Shown here: piece by piece, positions 11,947 through 24,507 of the stretch
How positions within the stretch are numbered: position 1 is the stretch's first letter
Layout: each line of letters starts with the position of its first letter
Source of the DNA: Carallia brachiata
Taxonomy: Eukaryota > Streptophyta > Magnoliopsida > Malpighiales > Rhizophoraceae
Direction of reading: 5' to 3'
Assembly: GCA_021464245.1 (NCBI GenBank)
Contig: JADCRB010000018.1
Span: 1,557,107 to 1,621,106, forward strand
Length of the DNA stretch: 64,000 nt
The notes under the pieces: model-generated
Databases searched by the model: none
What the model was told of the DNA's origin: nothing
Seen by the model: the letters and a program-made list of their open reading frames with translations, nothing else
Made by a program: the position numbers and the translations under genes

Positions 11947-14900
11947 ACGTCATCTCAAATTCGAATCTTGTTACTGTTATAAAAGTGATGGGTAATATGT
12001 AAATTATATTGTAAGTTCTCGATGATCTGTATGCATTCTATAATGTTAGAATAAAATCTCATACCTAAAATTTTTTTTCATTGAAAAAAAATTTAAGTAA
12101 AACTATTTCAGCTGGCTTATAAAAGAAATTGAATTTGAAGATCTCAATTCTCAATCTAAGATTTTTCTATGATACCTAAGGGCTATCGATACGCTCTTTT
12201 ATAGTAATGTATATTATATGTAGGTCCTCAATGATCATGTATACTGTTGGAAAGATATATATAGAAATCAAAATTACTTTGTTAAATGAAAGAAGTAATT
12301 AATTACTTTGTTAAAATAAGACTTTTGAAACACCATTTCGCTGCCTCATTTTAATAATCACAAAGAACTAATTAATTAAACTACATTATCATGTCTCGGA
12401 TCAAAGTACATTGTAGTCAAATTGAATTATAGTCAAATGAAGTTTGGGTTAGATATATACAACAGTTTTTTTCTTAAAGTTCCAAGCGAGTTCAATTTAT
12501 GGTTGCTCGGTTTGAGTTATATATCGAGCCACATAACATTTTGCGACCACTATTGATATGATTAATTGAGCAATCCAACTTTCAATTATCATAAACACCC
12601 ATTTTTGAACAAATTAATACATAAATATGGTTAATTAATAGATTAATATTTAGTTGGGAAGAGAAAAGATAAATGTGAGTCCATTTGTCATGTGAACAAA
12701 AGCTATAAATTACTAATAAATGTTAACATTGAGAGATGGATTGCGTGATTCCCAGTCTCTTATTAGGAGTGATCAGTGAGACCTTGACACGGAGAAGGAA
12801 ATGCTAAAACAAAAACACTTCGGAGCTTCAAGTAAAAAACTTCATATAATTTCTTTTTTTTTTTTTGGGAAAACTTTAAAGAATTTTAAATAAATGTGAA
12901 CTCATAGATGGTTAAATTTAAAAAAAAAAAATAAATATATTATTATATTATTAAATAAAATTATACATTACATATTTTAATATTATTTAAATAAAATTAC
13001 GAAATAATGATTATATTAAAATAACCTCTTGAAAATATCTTAGTGCCTCCTGCATTCAAGCTTCAGCTATATTATTGACGATGATATGGTGGCCACGTCC
13101 GTGCCCAATTAAAAGGTTCATCTTTTTAATATTTTCCTAGTACCCAACTGCCCATTTTTCTCGAGAGTCGTAACTATATTGCTGGTCTTTGCAGCAGACT
13201 TGTATTTGATCCATCTGAAAATGCGGAATTTCCTTTTTTTTTTAAGAAAAAAGGAAAGAGGAAAGAGGGGAAAAGAAAGAAAGAAACTTTGAACAAAACA
13301 AAGCAAATATTAAAAACAATGGTCCGGCAGGTGCAGGTAATATTGTTCTTTCTATTCTGGGAGACATATACCGTAGCACATGACCAAACATTGTAAAACA
13401 AAACAGTGATGGCATTAATGTACAAGTGTTGCACTGTTTGGTGTATAGAAAATTTGTTCATGGGTTTATAATTTCACATTCTGATTAGGAGTTTTCACGT
13501 GGGTTGTGGCCAACCCAAAAGGGCTAAGCTGCCTCGTCCTTTTTCTCTTGGACCTTGACCACAATGGATTGGCCAAAGTGAGAGATGAGAGATGGATGTG
13601 TGAATGAGTGCTTGCCTTAAACTTGGAAGCAATGTTCCTGCCTTGCCTTTATAGCAGCAAAGATTGTTTTTTTCTCTACCTAGTGTTAAAAACCTTGTGA
13701 GGAACTTGTTATTGGTCTTATTCTGTTTTTTCAATTTGAGAAAGATGGGGATAAAAATGGAGCTATTCAAAGAAGATTATTATAATGAAAAATACTAAAT
13801 TATAACATTTAAGTAGTAATAAAGTGAAAATAAAATAATATAAATTATTAGATAATTAAAATTTGAAGAAAAAAAACAGATATTTTTGTATAAGGTCATG
13901 GTTTTCAAAATTGTTAAAAAAAAATTTGGAACGATTAATGGAGATTTATGTTCTTTCATACTTTTTCATCCGTTTCTCTTATGGTTTCACTTTAATTTTA
14001 TACTTTTTTTTTTCGGTCATGCCCTTCCGTTACACGTTTATTTAATGTCAATTGTAAAATAGAATATTAAAGAGATTATTTTAAGAATTAAATATCACTC
14101 ATTTAATTGCTTCCTTCAAGAGTGAATACTGAAAAATTTTAAAGTTTTTTAGAATATTTTTGGAGAAAAAGAATTTTTAATAAAAGGGAGAAATTTTAAA
14201 ATAACATGATGTAGTAGTCGTTTTTAATTTCTTTTAACTTTCTTATGTAAAATGCGCTTGTTCTTTAAAAAAGACACAATAGTGGATTGCAATTATTAAA
14301 AACTAGATTAATTTGTCACAGAAAGCGAGATTTGAAGAAAAATAATAATAAAAAGCGTAAGGATTTGAAAAACTAAATCAAACCACAAGGGATGTTTGTG
14401 ATTAGAAGCTATACCACAATGTTGGCTAGGAATCAAAGCGAGTGTTTGATTATGTGTTTGGCAGAAAAATTCTCTAGAGGTAATGTGATTTGGAATCAAA
14501 GTGAGTATGTTTGAGGACAAATAATCCGTCTCACGCAAATTTTTGAAGTTATTAGCACGACATCTCCACTTAAAATATGGAATGCGCTTGAAGGAGATCA
14601 AAGTGAGTATGTTGCTTGAACCGATACACAAAAGTTTCTAATCATACTTGATTTGCAGGAGAAACGAACAAACAACAAGTTGGTAAACCTTATAAAAGAA
14701 GCAATCATGCATGGTCAAGTATAGCTTGAATAAACATGTCCTCCTGGTGGAACCAATTGTTTGTCCTAAGCTCAATAATTTTACCAGAAGGATGCGAAAA
14801 GGAAAAGCAGATAAGACAAAGAAAATGGCAGAACCCAGTTTTATACGTAACATAACATAATTGTATATGTTTCGGCCCCTTGTTTTCCCTTGCCTAGTTT

Positions 14901-15300
14901 AAACAGTTTTCACATTATTTTTTTTTCTAATGATTAATTAGTTCTGCTTAAAACTCTAACTCGAAACACTGAAAACAATTCCAGCAGCGAGCTAAAGTTT
15001 TTGCATTTATGAAAGAACAACTCCGATTAATTTCCATTTTTTGTGTTTTTTTCCTAGCTTTTCATAATATTGGGTGTAACGGGTAAATTTCGAACCTGTA
15101 ACAGTTAGACTCGAAAATATAGAAACAAATTACAATAAAAAATTGTAAAATAAAAAGAAGTTTATGTGGGGTCGATCTCTGGGTAGATCCTCCGATTAAT
15201 GCTCCTGTGTAATTTAGTCAAAGGCCGTGAAGGCTTAATCTTGACCGAGAGATGGTGAATTTCCACAGCGTGAACTTGAACTATAGGAAATGGATCCCAC
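11947..15300. other. Gene-free stretch
   Basis: No gene recognised. It is AT-rich with several homopolymers. A purine-rich patch lies near 13230-13290, where T and A tracts face each other as a weak hairpin. Frames of 90-107 codons on the minus strand (13174-13461, 13495-13770, 14308-14631) have no known domain and no supporting splice structure. Confidence 0.5.
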
Positions 15301-15618
15301 TGAGGGCCGAGACTTGATCTCAAGTGGATTAGTTGAACTCCGGTGAGGGCCGTAGGAGGCTTGATCCCACTCGGACTGTATGGACTTCGGTGAGGGCCGT
15401 AGGAGGCTTGATCCCACTCGGACTGGATGGACGCCGGTGAGGGCCGTAGGAGGCTTGATCCCACTCGGATTGGATGGACTTCGATGAGGGCCGTAGGAGG
15501 AGGCTTGATCCCACTCGAACTGGATGGACTTCGGTGAGGGCCGTAGGAGGCTTGATCCCACTCGAATTGATTGGACTCCGGTGAGGGCCGTAGGAGGCTT
15601 GATCCCACTCGGATATTT
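15301..15618. repeat. 47-bp minisatellite, seven units
   Basis: Units start at 15301 (diverged, 43 bases), 15344, 15391, 15438, 15485 (50 bases), 15535 and 15582 (partial). Each begins TGAGGGCCGTAGGAGGCTTG and contains ATCCCACTCG. The array is much richer in GC than its surroundings. On the minus strand all three frames stay open through it because 47 is not a multiple of three and no frame makes a stop. This yields a 172-codon frame (15162-15680), which I treat as a by-product of the repeat rather than a demonstrated protein. Confidence 0.92.
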
Positions 15619-15817
15619 AATATCTTGGGTTTTTGATCTAGCGGATCCAACTTAGTGGCAGTTAGAGAGCATACACCCAAAATATTTAGAGAGAGAAAGG
15701 AAGAGATGCAAAGCTTTAGAAGATGAATGATTTGCTTTGCTTGGGATGATTTTAAAGGCTTTGAGGGGATCCCTATTTATAGGGTTTTGGGGGAGGATGG
15801 ATGCCAAAATTGTATAC

Positions 15818-15966
15818 TTGGATCCTACAAGGCAAGGACCCTCTTTGGTGGTTGAATTTTGACATTTTGCAATCAAATGGAAATTAAAATTTCCATATGA
15901 TTCATCATGAGTAGGATCCTACAAGGCAAGGACCCTCTTTGATGGTTGAATTTTGACATTTTGCAT
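15818..15966. repeat. Direct duplication, about 54 bases repeated 93 bases apart
   Basis: The block beginning GGATCCTACAAGGCAAGGAC and ending TTTTGACATTTTGCA occurs at about 15820-15872 and again at about 15913-15965, with one internal base changed. The following sequence (CAA-C-AAATGGAAAT, then CATATG) is also partly repeated. It lies just past the 47-bp array and may belong to the same repetitive element. Confidence 0.8.
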
Positions 15967-18900
15967 GGTCATCAACCAAATGGAAATCATCATTTTCATA
16001 TGCATGCACTTGTTGCTTTCATGTAGGGCATGCATTGATTTTTTTTTTTTTTTTTGGTGTTTACATTGGGTTCTTAAATGTGTGGCCTGATCGGGTAAGA
16101 CCCAAGACCAAATTCTTTGTAAAAGATAAGGGCTCAAACCTCAACTGTCTCAAGTTAGACATCAATTATGTTGTACCACGAAAAAAAAAAAAGAAGGAAA
16201 AACCTGTGCAGACTTACATATTCAAAGTTTAAGCGCAAAGGCAATAGCTTGCAGCTTAATCTCTCCTGTAAAACAGGCACTTTAATTTCTTGCGTTCATT
16301 ATTAAAACACACCCAATTGTTCTCCCAATTTAACTTGTTTTAACGTCTTTGAGACTTTAAAACTATGTTTACATTTCGAGCAATCATCAAATAGTTGAAA
16401 TAGCATAGTTTTTTATTTGCTTCGTACATGTAAAAAGCATAGTCCTGAAATACACGGATAATCCTTATGTATAACCCAGTTTGCCACAAGCTTTTGTCCT
16501 GTATACTTGATTATTGCAGATTTATTAATATTAATTTAGAATATTAATTGGTTTCAACTAAGCACCAGAATATTACTAAGCTAAAAATTCATTTTTCTCT
16601 TTTTTACATTAAGAGATTTATTAGGCCATTAACTATGTAACAGGAATAGCTTTACTTCCATAAATCTCACACTCACTCTTAATCGCACACTCCCCCTCTT
16701 TAAATTAGAACTTAAAATATCTAAAAATCTAAGTTATAATAAGTGAAGCGTGACATGAAGGACACAAAAAAATTCATTGGTATACCGACGCCCATATCAT
16801 AACATGAGTTAACCTGAAACTAGATATGTTCAGACTTCAAAATGCCTGCTGGGCCGGGTATGGGCCTGGCCTAAATAGGTTGAATTTTTCAGACGATCAG
16901 CCCAAGCTCAACAAGAGTATTCGACAAATGGTCCAACTTCCTTTTTTTTTTTTTTTTTTCCCTTCCACCAGGCTTCGACGCCCCAAACCACAATTCGAGA
17001 GTCCTTCCTATTTTCTGCATATATAAATTAAATAAAACTTATTACCTTAGTAATTTTCAAACGCGACACTAAAATATCTAAGTGTAGCTGACATGGAGTC
17101 TGGGACCTCCAATTTTACGGACGGCACATGGGTTATTGGATTGTCCAAGTAATGGGACCTGCTAATTGTCCAACATTTGACCGATTTCAAATGTTCCTTA
17201 CTTATAAAGTTGTACCTTTTTTTTTGAAAGTTGAGAAGGAGATTTAACCATCAAATCTCATTTTTAGTCCCGCCTTTTAAATCTCATGGCCATAGGAGCT
17301 ATGTAGTAATTTATAATTAGCAGAACTGAAAGACGCTACCTTAAATTAGTAAATATGATATAGATTATTGACTCAATTATAAAGTATTTTCTGAATAATG
17401 TAAAGCATATCACTTTTTGTGTTAAATTTGTGCTTTACTTTAAAAAAATAAAAAACTACTCTAGACCCAATCTAAAGTGAGCCTGCTCTTCCCTAATAGG
17501 GAATGTAGCCCACATGCCGGTGGGACACACCTGTCCTCGAAAAAAATTTTCCCTCCATAAATTTATGACGATAATCCAAGTCTATTCTTTAAGAGACATT
17601 TTAGTATTTAAAATTTAAATTTTTATTTTAGAGATATTAAATTTAAATTTTAAAAAAAGAGATGTCAGATTTGTGAGATTAGATAATTACTTTCATTATA
17701 TAAATCATAACCAATAGATCTCTTAATAAATAAACAAATTGGTAATCCACGTCTATTTTACAGTGTAATTAAAAGACCATATTTTCTATTTATTACTAGG
17801 TTAATGTACAAGAAGCCTGCGCGTGCGATTCTCTCCAATAATTTTCCTACAATTATTGAAACATATTTTCTTCATCACATTTTTGCAACTTCGCAAACGA
17901 CGTGTCGGTTAAATGGATTCAACACATCCCCCCCCCCCCCCTCTCTCTCGATCTATTTATCCCTTTAGAATGAACTTAAAATGTTGTCAATATAAGATCT
18001 AGTAAATTTGTGCCTTTTTTTTCTTGTCATGAACTTGTAACTCAAATAATATTGATAATATGTTAGTAAAAAAAAAAAGTTAAGAATTCAAATCCTTAAT
18101 CTTTTTAATTGTCATTCTTTTTAAAAATTCAAATTTTTAATCTTTTTAACTGTCATTCTTTTCTTCCAACCAATTAATTTAGATATAAAAAATTTTCAAA
18201 AAAAAAAAATTGTGCCTTTTGTTTCCATATGGGTGAATTGGGCATACTGTGCAACAATAAAATGCTCAGAGGACTGTTGGGCTTCGTTTAAAGGTATCAG
18301 CCGTCATTGGGCTTCAAAGGCAATGCTGTTTAATTTGAGAAAACACCTTGGCAGGACTGAACCGGGCGAGCGGCGTGGGCCAATGTTTATGTAAAAATTG
18401 TGTCCAAAAACAAAAAAGAAAAAAAAATGTTATATTGCAGGCAAAAACAATAACTATTGCCAAAAAAGTTCTTATTTTACCAATTTTTTTAATGCATAAT
18501 TTACAGCTCAATGATGCCAGAAATAGATTCTTAGGTCTCCTATGCTTTTACTTGGAAAATTTGTTTTTTATTTTGGGGGGATAAATCTGACATGTATTCC
18601 TTAGAGGGGAAAAAAAAAATACAAAGCCATGGGAAAATCAGTTCCAATTTAAACATCGTCCAAGGAGTAAAATAGCCCACAGTTGCACCAGTAACACAAG
18701 AAGAAATCAGTTGCATGTACTTTTACTTCCCTAGTGGAATAAGAATATTGATGCTATCATTGGCAAATAATCCCACACCCATCAAATTCTCTCGAGTCAC
18801 TTGCTCATATGTGGCACAGCCACTCTAGTGGGAAAGCTGGAGGGAGAGAGTGAGAAAGGACAATTTGTCACATTGTTTCCTCATGATTTTTTTGATGGAA

Positions 18901-20928
18901 AACAAGATATGGGGAGAGGGAGGGCACTGTCCAAATGGGAAAAAAATAATTTCTGCATCTTTGGAGTTGGACCATAGTAAACAAAAATATCGTCCTTGCA
19001 TTTTACTTAAAACAAAATTGTCGGATAGATTAAGACAATCGTTATCAATAATGCGATTGGAATAAACCAATTAATGCTTCGTAAGTAGGATACTATAGCT
19101 TTAAATTGAGATAGCACAAAGCCAGAGTGCAATGGCTACATTTTTCCTTTGGCATCATAGGACACTAATTGTTGTGGTCCACTTTTGAAAGAAAGGCTTG
19201 TTCCCTAGCCACTAAATTCTTATCCTTGTCTTTCCTTCCAACAAGTTGTGGCCACACTTTTGAGTTTTGAGAGAGACTTATGCATGACTAGTGGGCATGG
19301 CACATCACTTTCATGCAATTGGAACCTAGTGGAAATTGCATTGTCAATTGCCTCACATTGGTAGTAAAGTTACTAGTGTGTGTATCCATGTGCCCTAAAC
19401 TTCCTAGGTGGTGGCATTCACTTCTTTTTGCTCCCTTCTCAACCATCAAACCTTATTTAGGGTTTTCTAAACTATACATCAATTAAAAGATAGTGTACTT
19501 TGGTTCGACATAATTTCTTTGGTTTGTCAATGTCAGAATTTAATCCCCAATTGTTGGGACTAACACAGGCAATCAATTAGTTGCTTAGTCATTTATCAGG
19601 GTTGACAATAGCATCCCCAAAAATTACAAAGGCCAATGATGGATGGTTTAAATGTTAAGAAAAAACAAGATAACCCAAATACAATCCTGACGACATGAAA
19701 CGTGTTCTTTTCCTTCATAAGGATAACTTAATTGGGTTAGAGCTTTTGTCGAATAGTAAAACTTGAAGCTAAAAACCTGAGGGGCTTTGGGATCAAATTT
19801 CACCCTTAAAACGTATGTATCAAAAAACTAAAAAGAAGACTTGTAAGTATTTGGCGCCAACATGAAGTCGCTAATTGGTGCAAACACATTGCAAAGCATG
19901 TGATTGGCAAGGTTTGCCTTTTCCTTCTTTTGCATGTACTTTACTAAAGGACTAATAAATATAGAGCATGTGATTGCATTAATTTTTCGACCATTTAGTC
20001 AAACAGTATTCCCTCCTATGGGACAAAGGAATAAAAAATATAAAAAAAAGATGGTTTGAAGCATAAAAGTTACAGTTGGTTTTATTGATTTGATGTTCGA
20101 GGTTCACAAGTGAAGTTCCTCTATTTGTCACTTGGATCCAATTGGTTAATGAATTGAGATCCTTGGGATGATTTCAGTGCCACTGAATTAAAACCTATTG
20201 ATGATTACACAAATTTTCAGCTCCTCTTAGTTTACACAATTTCTTGATATCAACTCTTAAATCATAGTTTGCACATCAAATGTTAAGCAATTAACTTTTC
20301 TTGTAAGTCAGGTTTAGGCCCGAATGAGTTTTGAGTTATGCGATGAAAAATAATTATCTTATTTCCGTAAATTCTCCCATTTCAAGCGTAGGTAAGATTA
20401 GATACCAGAATTTTGGAAATGACACTAAGAGCCCCAGCTTAGTTCACGCACCTACGCATGAAGCAATCATGCTGTGAATTAGGCATGTTGGACTTGGGAC
20501 GGATAATAATTTCTAGGCACCCACATACACCTGGATTGTATTAAATACTCGGCCTCCAAATTATAAATGGCCGCAAGCTTGTTAGGTCCGACAAATTCGG
20601 GTCTCATTAATGGTCGCATGTGAATCGTGTCATGCATGCTCTTAAGTTACAAATAGCCGGGACATTAAAAAGAAAGGAATGTACAAGTTCAAAACTATTC
20701 TTTTTTCCAAGGAGAGATTTGTTCTTTGCTTAAAAAAAAAAAAAAAAGACTTAGTTCTTTAATTTATTTTTATGTTATCAGACTCTGAATGATGTCAATT
20801 CTATTGCAGTTGGGGGGACTTTTTTTTTTTTTTTTACAGTAACAAAATTATTATATTAGTAATCAGCAAAAAAAGTACATCACAACGACGTAAAAATGTC
20901 AAGAATACGTGCCTGAAAGTAGGAAGAC

Positions 20929-21010
20929 GCATCCAGGTATAGTGGGCTTTCATTATGCATGAAGCAGTTGGGGGGACCCTTCATCTAGGTATAGTGGGCT
21001 TTCATTATGA
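20929..21010. repeat. Short direct duplication, 52-base offset
   Basis: The string AGGTATAGTGGGCTTTCATT occurs at about 20935 and again about 52 bases later, each copy followed by ATG. A GTTGGGGGGAC block lies between the copies and also near 20810. It looks like a small local duplication with no evident function. Confidence 0.7.
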
Positions 21011-22007
21011 CTAATAATTTTATTGAGTAGCTTGCGGAAGAATGTAACCATAGTTTTGATTTTTGAATAATTAATTTGGTTCTGAAATTGTGGTTACTAG
21101 TTAGAGGAAACAATAATGACTATCTGCCCGCTGCAGGTTCCAATTTTAGTTTTGTTTTTGGGTTGGTTCTGACATTTTTTTCCTAAAATTTTATATAATT
21201 TTCTTTGATTTTTATAGAAATATTTAGTTTCAATTGCTTATGATTATTGTTTTTAAGACTAAAAAATTTATAATAAAAAATGAAAAGAAAAATTTTTGGA
21301 TAAATAAAGGGTGTGAAATTAATTTTTTTTTTACTTATTTAAACTACTTACACTCCACGTGAAATTTAGAAGACTTTAGATTTACATATATAGTTCTCTC
21401 ATTTTAAAGTAGGAACCCTTTAATTATTATTATCACCGCTAATTCTTGTTATTGTGACTTTACAAAGAAAACATAATTGGGATCTCTTTCTTATACGATA
21501 ATTCATAATCGGACTTTATGAAAGCTTTTGGCTTTGTTCCTTTGGTTGCGAAGTCATCTGGCTTGTCGGACTATCTCTTCTTGTCGAAACTCCACTTAAA
21601 ATCAATTGTCAACACAAGTTTAAGACTCCAATAATTCCAACGTCACGCTCGAATGTGTGTCACTAAAAGGGTATTTGACAGGATTGGAACATTGTTTCTA
21701 GGGCTTGGTCATTGATGGTGGAAGTTGTCAGCTTATTAGGTTCTATCATTGTGCTTCCTGATCCTAGGGTGCGGCCGGGTAATAGAAATGTGTTTTGTTT
21801 GATTGAAATCCTCTGGTAAGATTGGATGTACAGGTGTTTCTGATTTTAAATTTTGGAGAGATAAAGGAGACAAAAATAAGATACAAACTGGTATTAATCC
21901 CACATACCATAAATATATTAATTTAACTGAAATCTTAACGCAATAATTGGTAGAATAAAATTTAGCTGATTGATGATTTTTGATCTCGATAAATGTATAG
22001 AAAATAA

Positions 22008-22130
22008 CAAATATTAAAGTTTAAATAATAGAATTTATATTTTTAATAATAAAATTTTATTAATAAATTTTTTTATTATTTAAAATATATATTTTATTAT
22101 TAAAAATTACTAATTTGTTATTTTTAAGAC
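22008..22130. repeat. AT-rich imperfect inverted repeat, MITE-like hairpin
   Basis: The left arm from AAAATAACAAATATTAAAG through TTTTTAATAATAAAATTTTA is matched by the reverse complement of the right arm (TATTTTATTATTAAAAATTA through ATTTGTTATTTTTAAG). The arms are about 55-60 bases and meet near 22070. Target-site duplication is not clear. The size and AT content suit a small MITE or a recombination-prone palindrome. Confidence 0.5.
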
Positions 22131-24507
22131 AATTTATGGGGCATTTTCTCTGACAGCAAAGCCGCACCCTGATTGGTATTTGTGCATATGAAACAAAACG
22201 AACCAAGTCAGCAAAGGGGGACTTGAAGCACAGCCTAAGCTAAGAGAGAGTTATCCTTATCGAAGCTTAGACAGCAAAATTATGAAGGTCAGGGACAGCG
22301 GTGGCAACAACGTTTTCCATTGGTGCAGTTTTTTCTATGGCATTCTTATGTTCTGTCTTGACTATATTTTCTTTTTTTTTTTTAAATTTAATAAATAAAA
22401 AAATATGAGTGATAATTTATTTAATTAAAAAATTACATCTAAAAAAAAATAAATATTATGAACGTATGTTTAATTTTATTAAACTTATCGTTATAAAATC
22501 AAACTTATCATTTTTGGCATAAAAACAAACAGTTTTTTCATTACTAGAGGACAGAGCTACGGAAGCCACTGTACTTTTTAAATGTTTTTTGTGGTGCTCC
22601 ACGAGAACAAGCTTCATACAATTTTACGTGCGTCGGTGGCCATATTCAACATTTGCAGCCCACATTATTGGTGACTGAGGAACCCGACAAACTCCTGAGT
22701 TATTACTTAGTAGTAGCACAGTAGCACCACATGCATCGAGATTAGACGTGCTAAGCTTTTGAAATAATTAGGCTCAAAATTAATTACATTTAATTAATAA
22801 GTCGAACTAATCCTAAAATCATTTAAACATGACTAACACACTAAAGAGTCTTAATTAGTGGAACTTTTAGCAAGTCAAATATCCGGTTCCGGTTATTCAG
22901 GAACAATTCATTTACCTCTCATATTAGAAAACATTATAAATGAAATTAGACACAAAACGATATTTTTTTTAAATTAAAACAAGCAATTAAATTGAAAAGC
23001 ATTAAATTTTATTGTGCAGCTGCAAATATTGAGTGAGTGTTCAAATTTTTTAAAGGATAAATGTAGGTGGACAAGGAAAAGGTGGACAGGTCGAAGATGG
23101 AGAAATTTATTTGTGTAATTAATTAGTTTATTTGTGTAATGAGAAGCTGAGTTATTATAATAAAATTTAAAAATATTTTTTAATTTATTTTTTTATTGTA
23201 AAAATTAAGCACTTTATTACATAAATAAATCAATTTATTGTATAAAATTTTTTCTTACCTCTTTTCTGTCTTCTTTTTCTCGGCCAGCTAGTGAGATCAT
23301 TTTTTAAATGAATGTATCGAATGCATCGATGAGCCCAACCCACAATTATTGACATAGTTATTGAGGCAAGCTTGACTTGACCTCAAAGTATTCAAAGGAC
23401 TCTTAGCTGAATCGCCCAAATTATTCACGAACATTTAAGGAAAAAAAGATTATCCTAATTCAATCTTCTTTGTTTTTTCGTAAGTAAGGCTTACAAGATC
23501 TGGAGTGGTTGGCTGCCTGATACTTTGGTCCACATATTTTTTTGTTATGATTTGATTTGAGTCTTTTCTTTGTGCCCTCTTTTTAGTGGAAATTAAGTTA
23601 TTAAAATTTAAATTTATTTATGCTATAACTAAATATAAAAAAATTTATTTTAAAAAAATAATATTCAAATAATATCTCTCTTTAATTTTCCCATCTCCAA
23701 ACAAAAGATAAAAGAAGTAGGAAAGTTGAGAGTCCCTCTCACAAGTCACAAGTCACAAGTCCCACTCTCACTCTCCCTCGCGCTCTCTCTCTCTCACACA
23801 CAGAGGGATAGTCAGTCTCATTTTCCATGAAGTTTGGGACAGCTAAATCACTTTCAGTGAGTTGGGTCTGTCTCACACCTCACTCACAGCCCCACTACTT
23901 TACTCCTGTACACTATTAATATTGACAACCATCGCCCGATTTTCTATTTGTTTTGATAAAGTAGACATCTTTCGCTCATTTCATTCAGTGTAACTTTTGG
24001 CTTTTTTTTTTTTTCGACCACTAAATGGCTTTCTTCATCAGTGTCTGAACTGTTAAAGGCAAAATTTTTTGGTCTTCTTCCACTAATGTTTGTTCCTCTT
24101 ACTGGTATCCAATCTTACCTTGAGCTTCTTCAGTTGTCAATGTACTATTCCCTGATTTGATCCACATGGGAGCCCGCAGAATCTCTGACTATTTATGAGC
24201 TTTACTTTCTGGTTTTTACTGACTTTTTTGCCTTTTTAAAGCTCTTTTTTTTTTTCCTGGTCTCAAGCACTGTGCTTTCAGTGAATTAACAACTTGGGAG
24301 AAAATTAAATAAGGGGTTTTCCTTCTTTTACTTGGGGTGGCCTTTTTTGGGTAATGTTTCAGTGATCAACGAGATTCTTCACAGTTTCTTGCAAGGGGCT
24401 TTGAGCTCTTTGTGAAAGAATTCAACTTGGATTTCGCCTTTTTGGGCGAGACATTTCCTTAAAGGGGCCACGGGCTTTGAAAACGGCATGTATTATTTTG
24501 GAACAAA

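Larger units (their letters stand above)
15967..24507. other. Gene-free stretch upstream of the SPL gene
   Basis: No gene recognised in about 8.5 kb. It holds a 14-C homopolymer at 17928-17941, AT-rich blocks and the small repeats listed separately. Part of it (about 18600-19450) is less AT-rich, but no splice-supported coding sequence or clear microRNA hairpin was found. The last 750 bases (pyrimidine-rich from about 23730) are likely promoter and 5' UTR of the SBP-box gene. Confidence 0.5.

Noticed and set aside
15162..15680. 172-codon frame as a real repetitive protein
   Set aside because: All three minus frames are open across the array, so openness is a property of the repeat unit. No start context, homology or flanking exon supports translation.
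18600..19450. Possible microRNA or non-coding RNA gene in a less AT-rich patch
   Set aside because: No known mature miRNA sequence and no convincing long hairpin were seen by eye.
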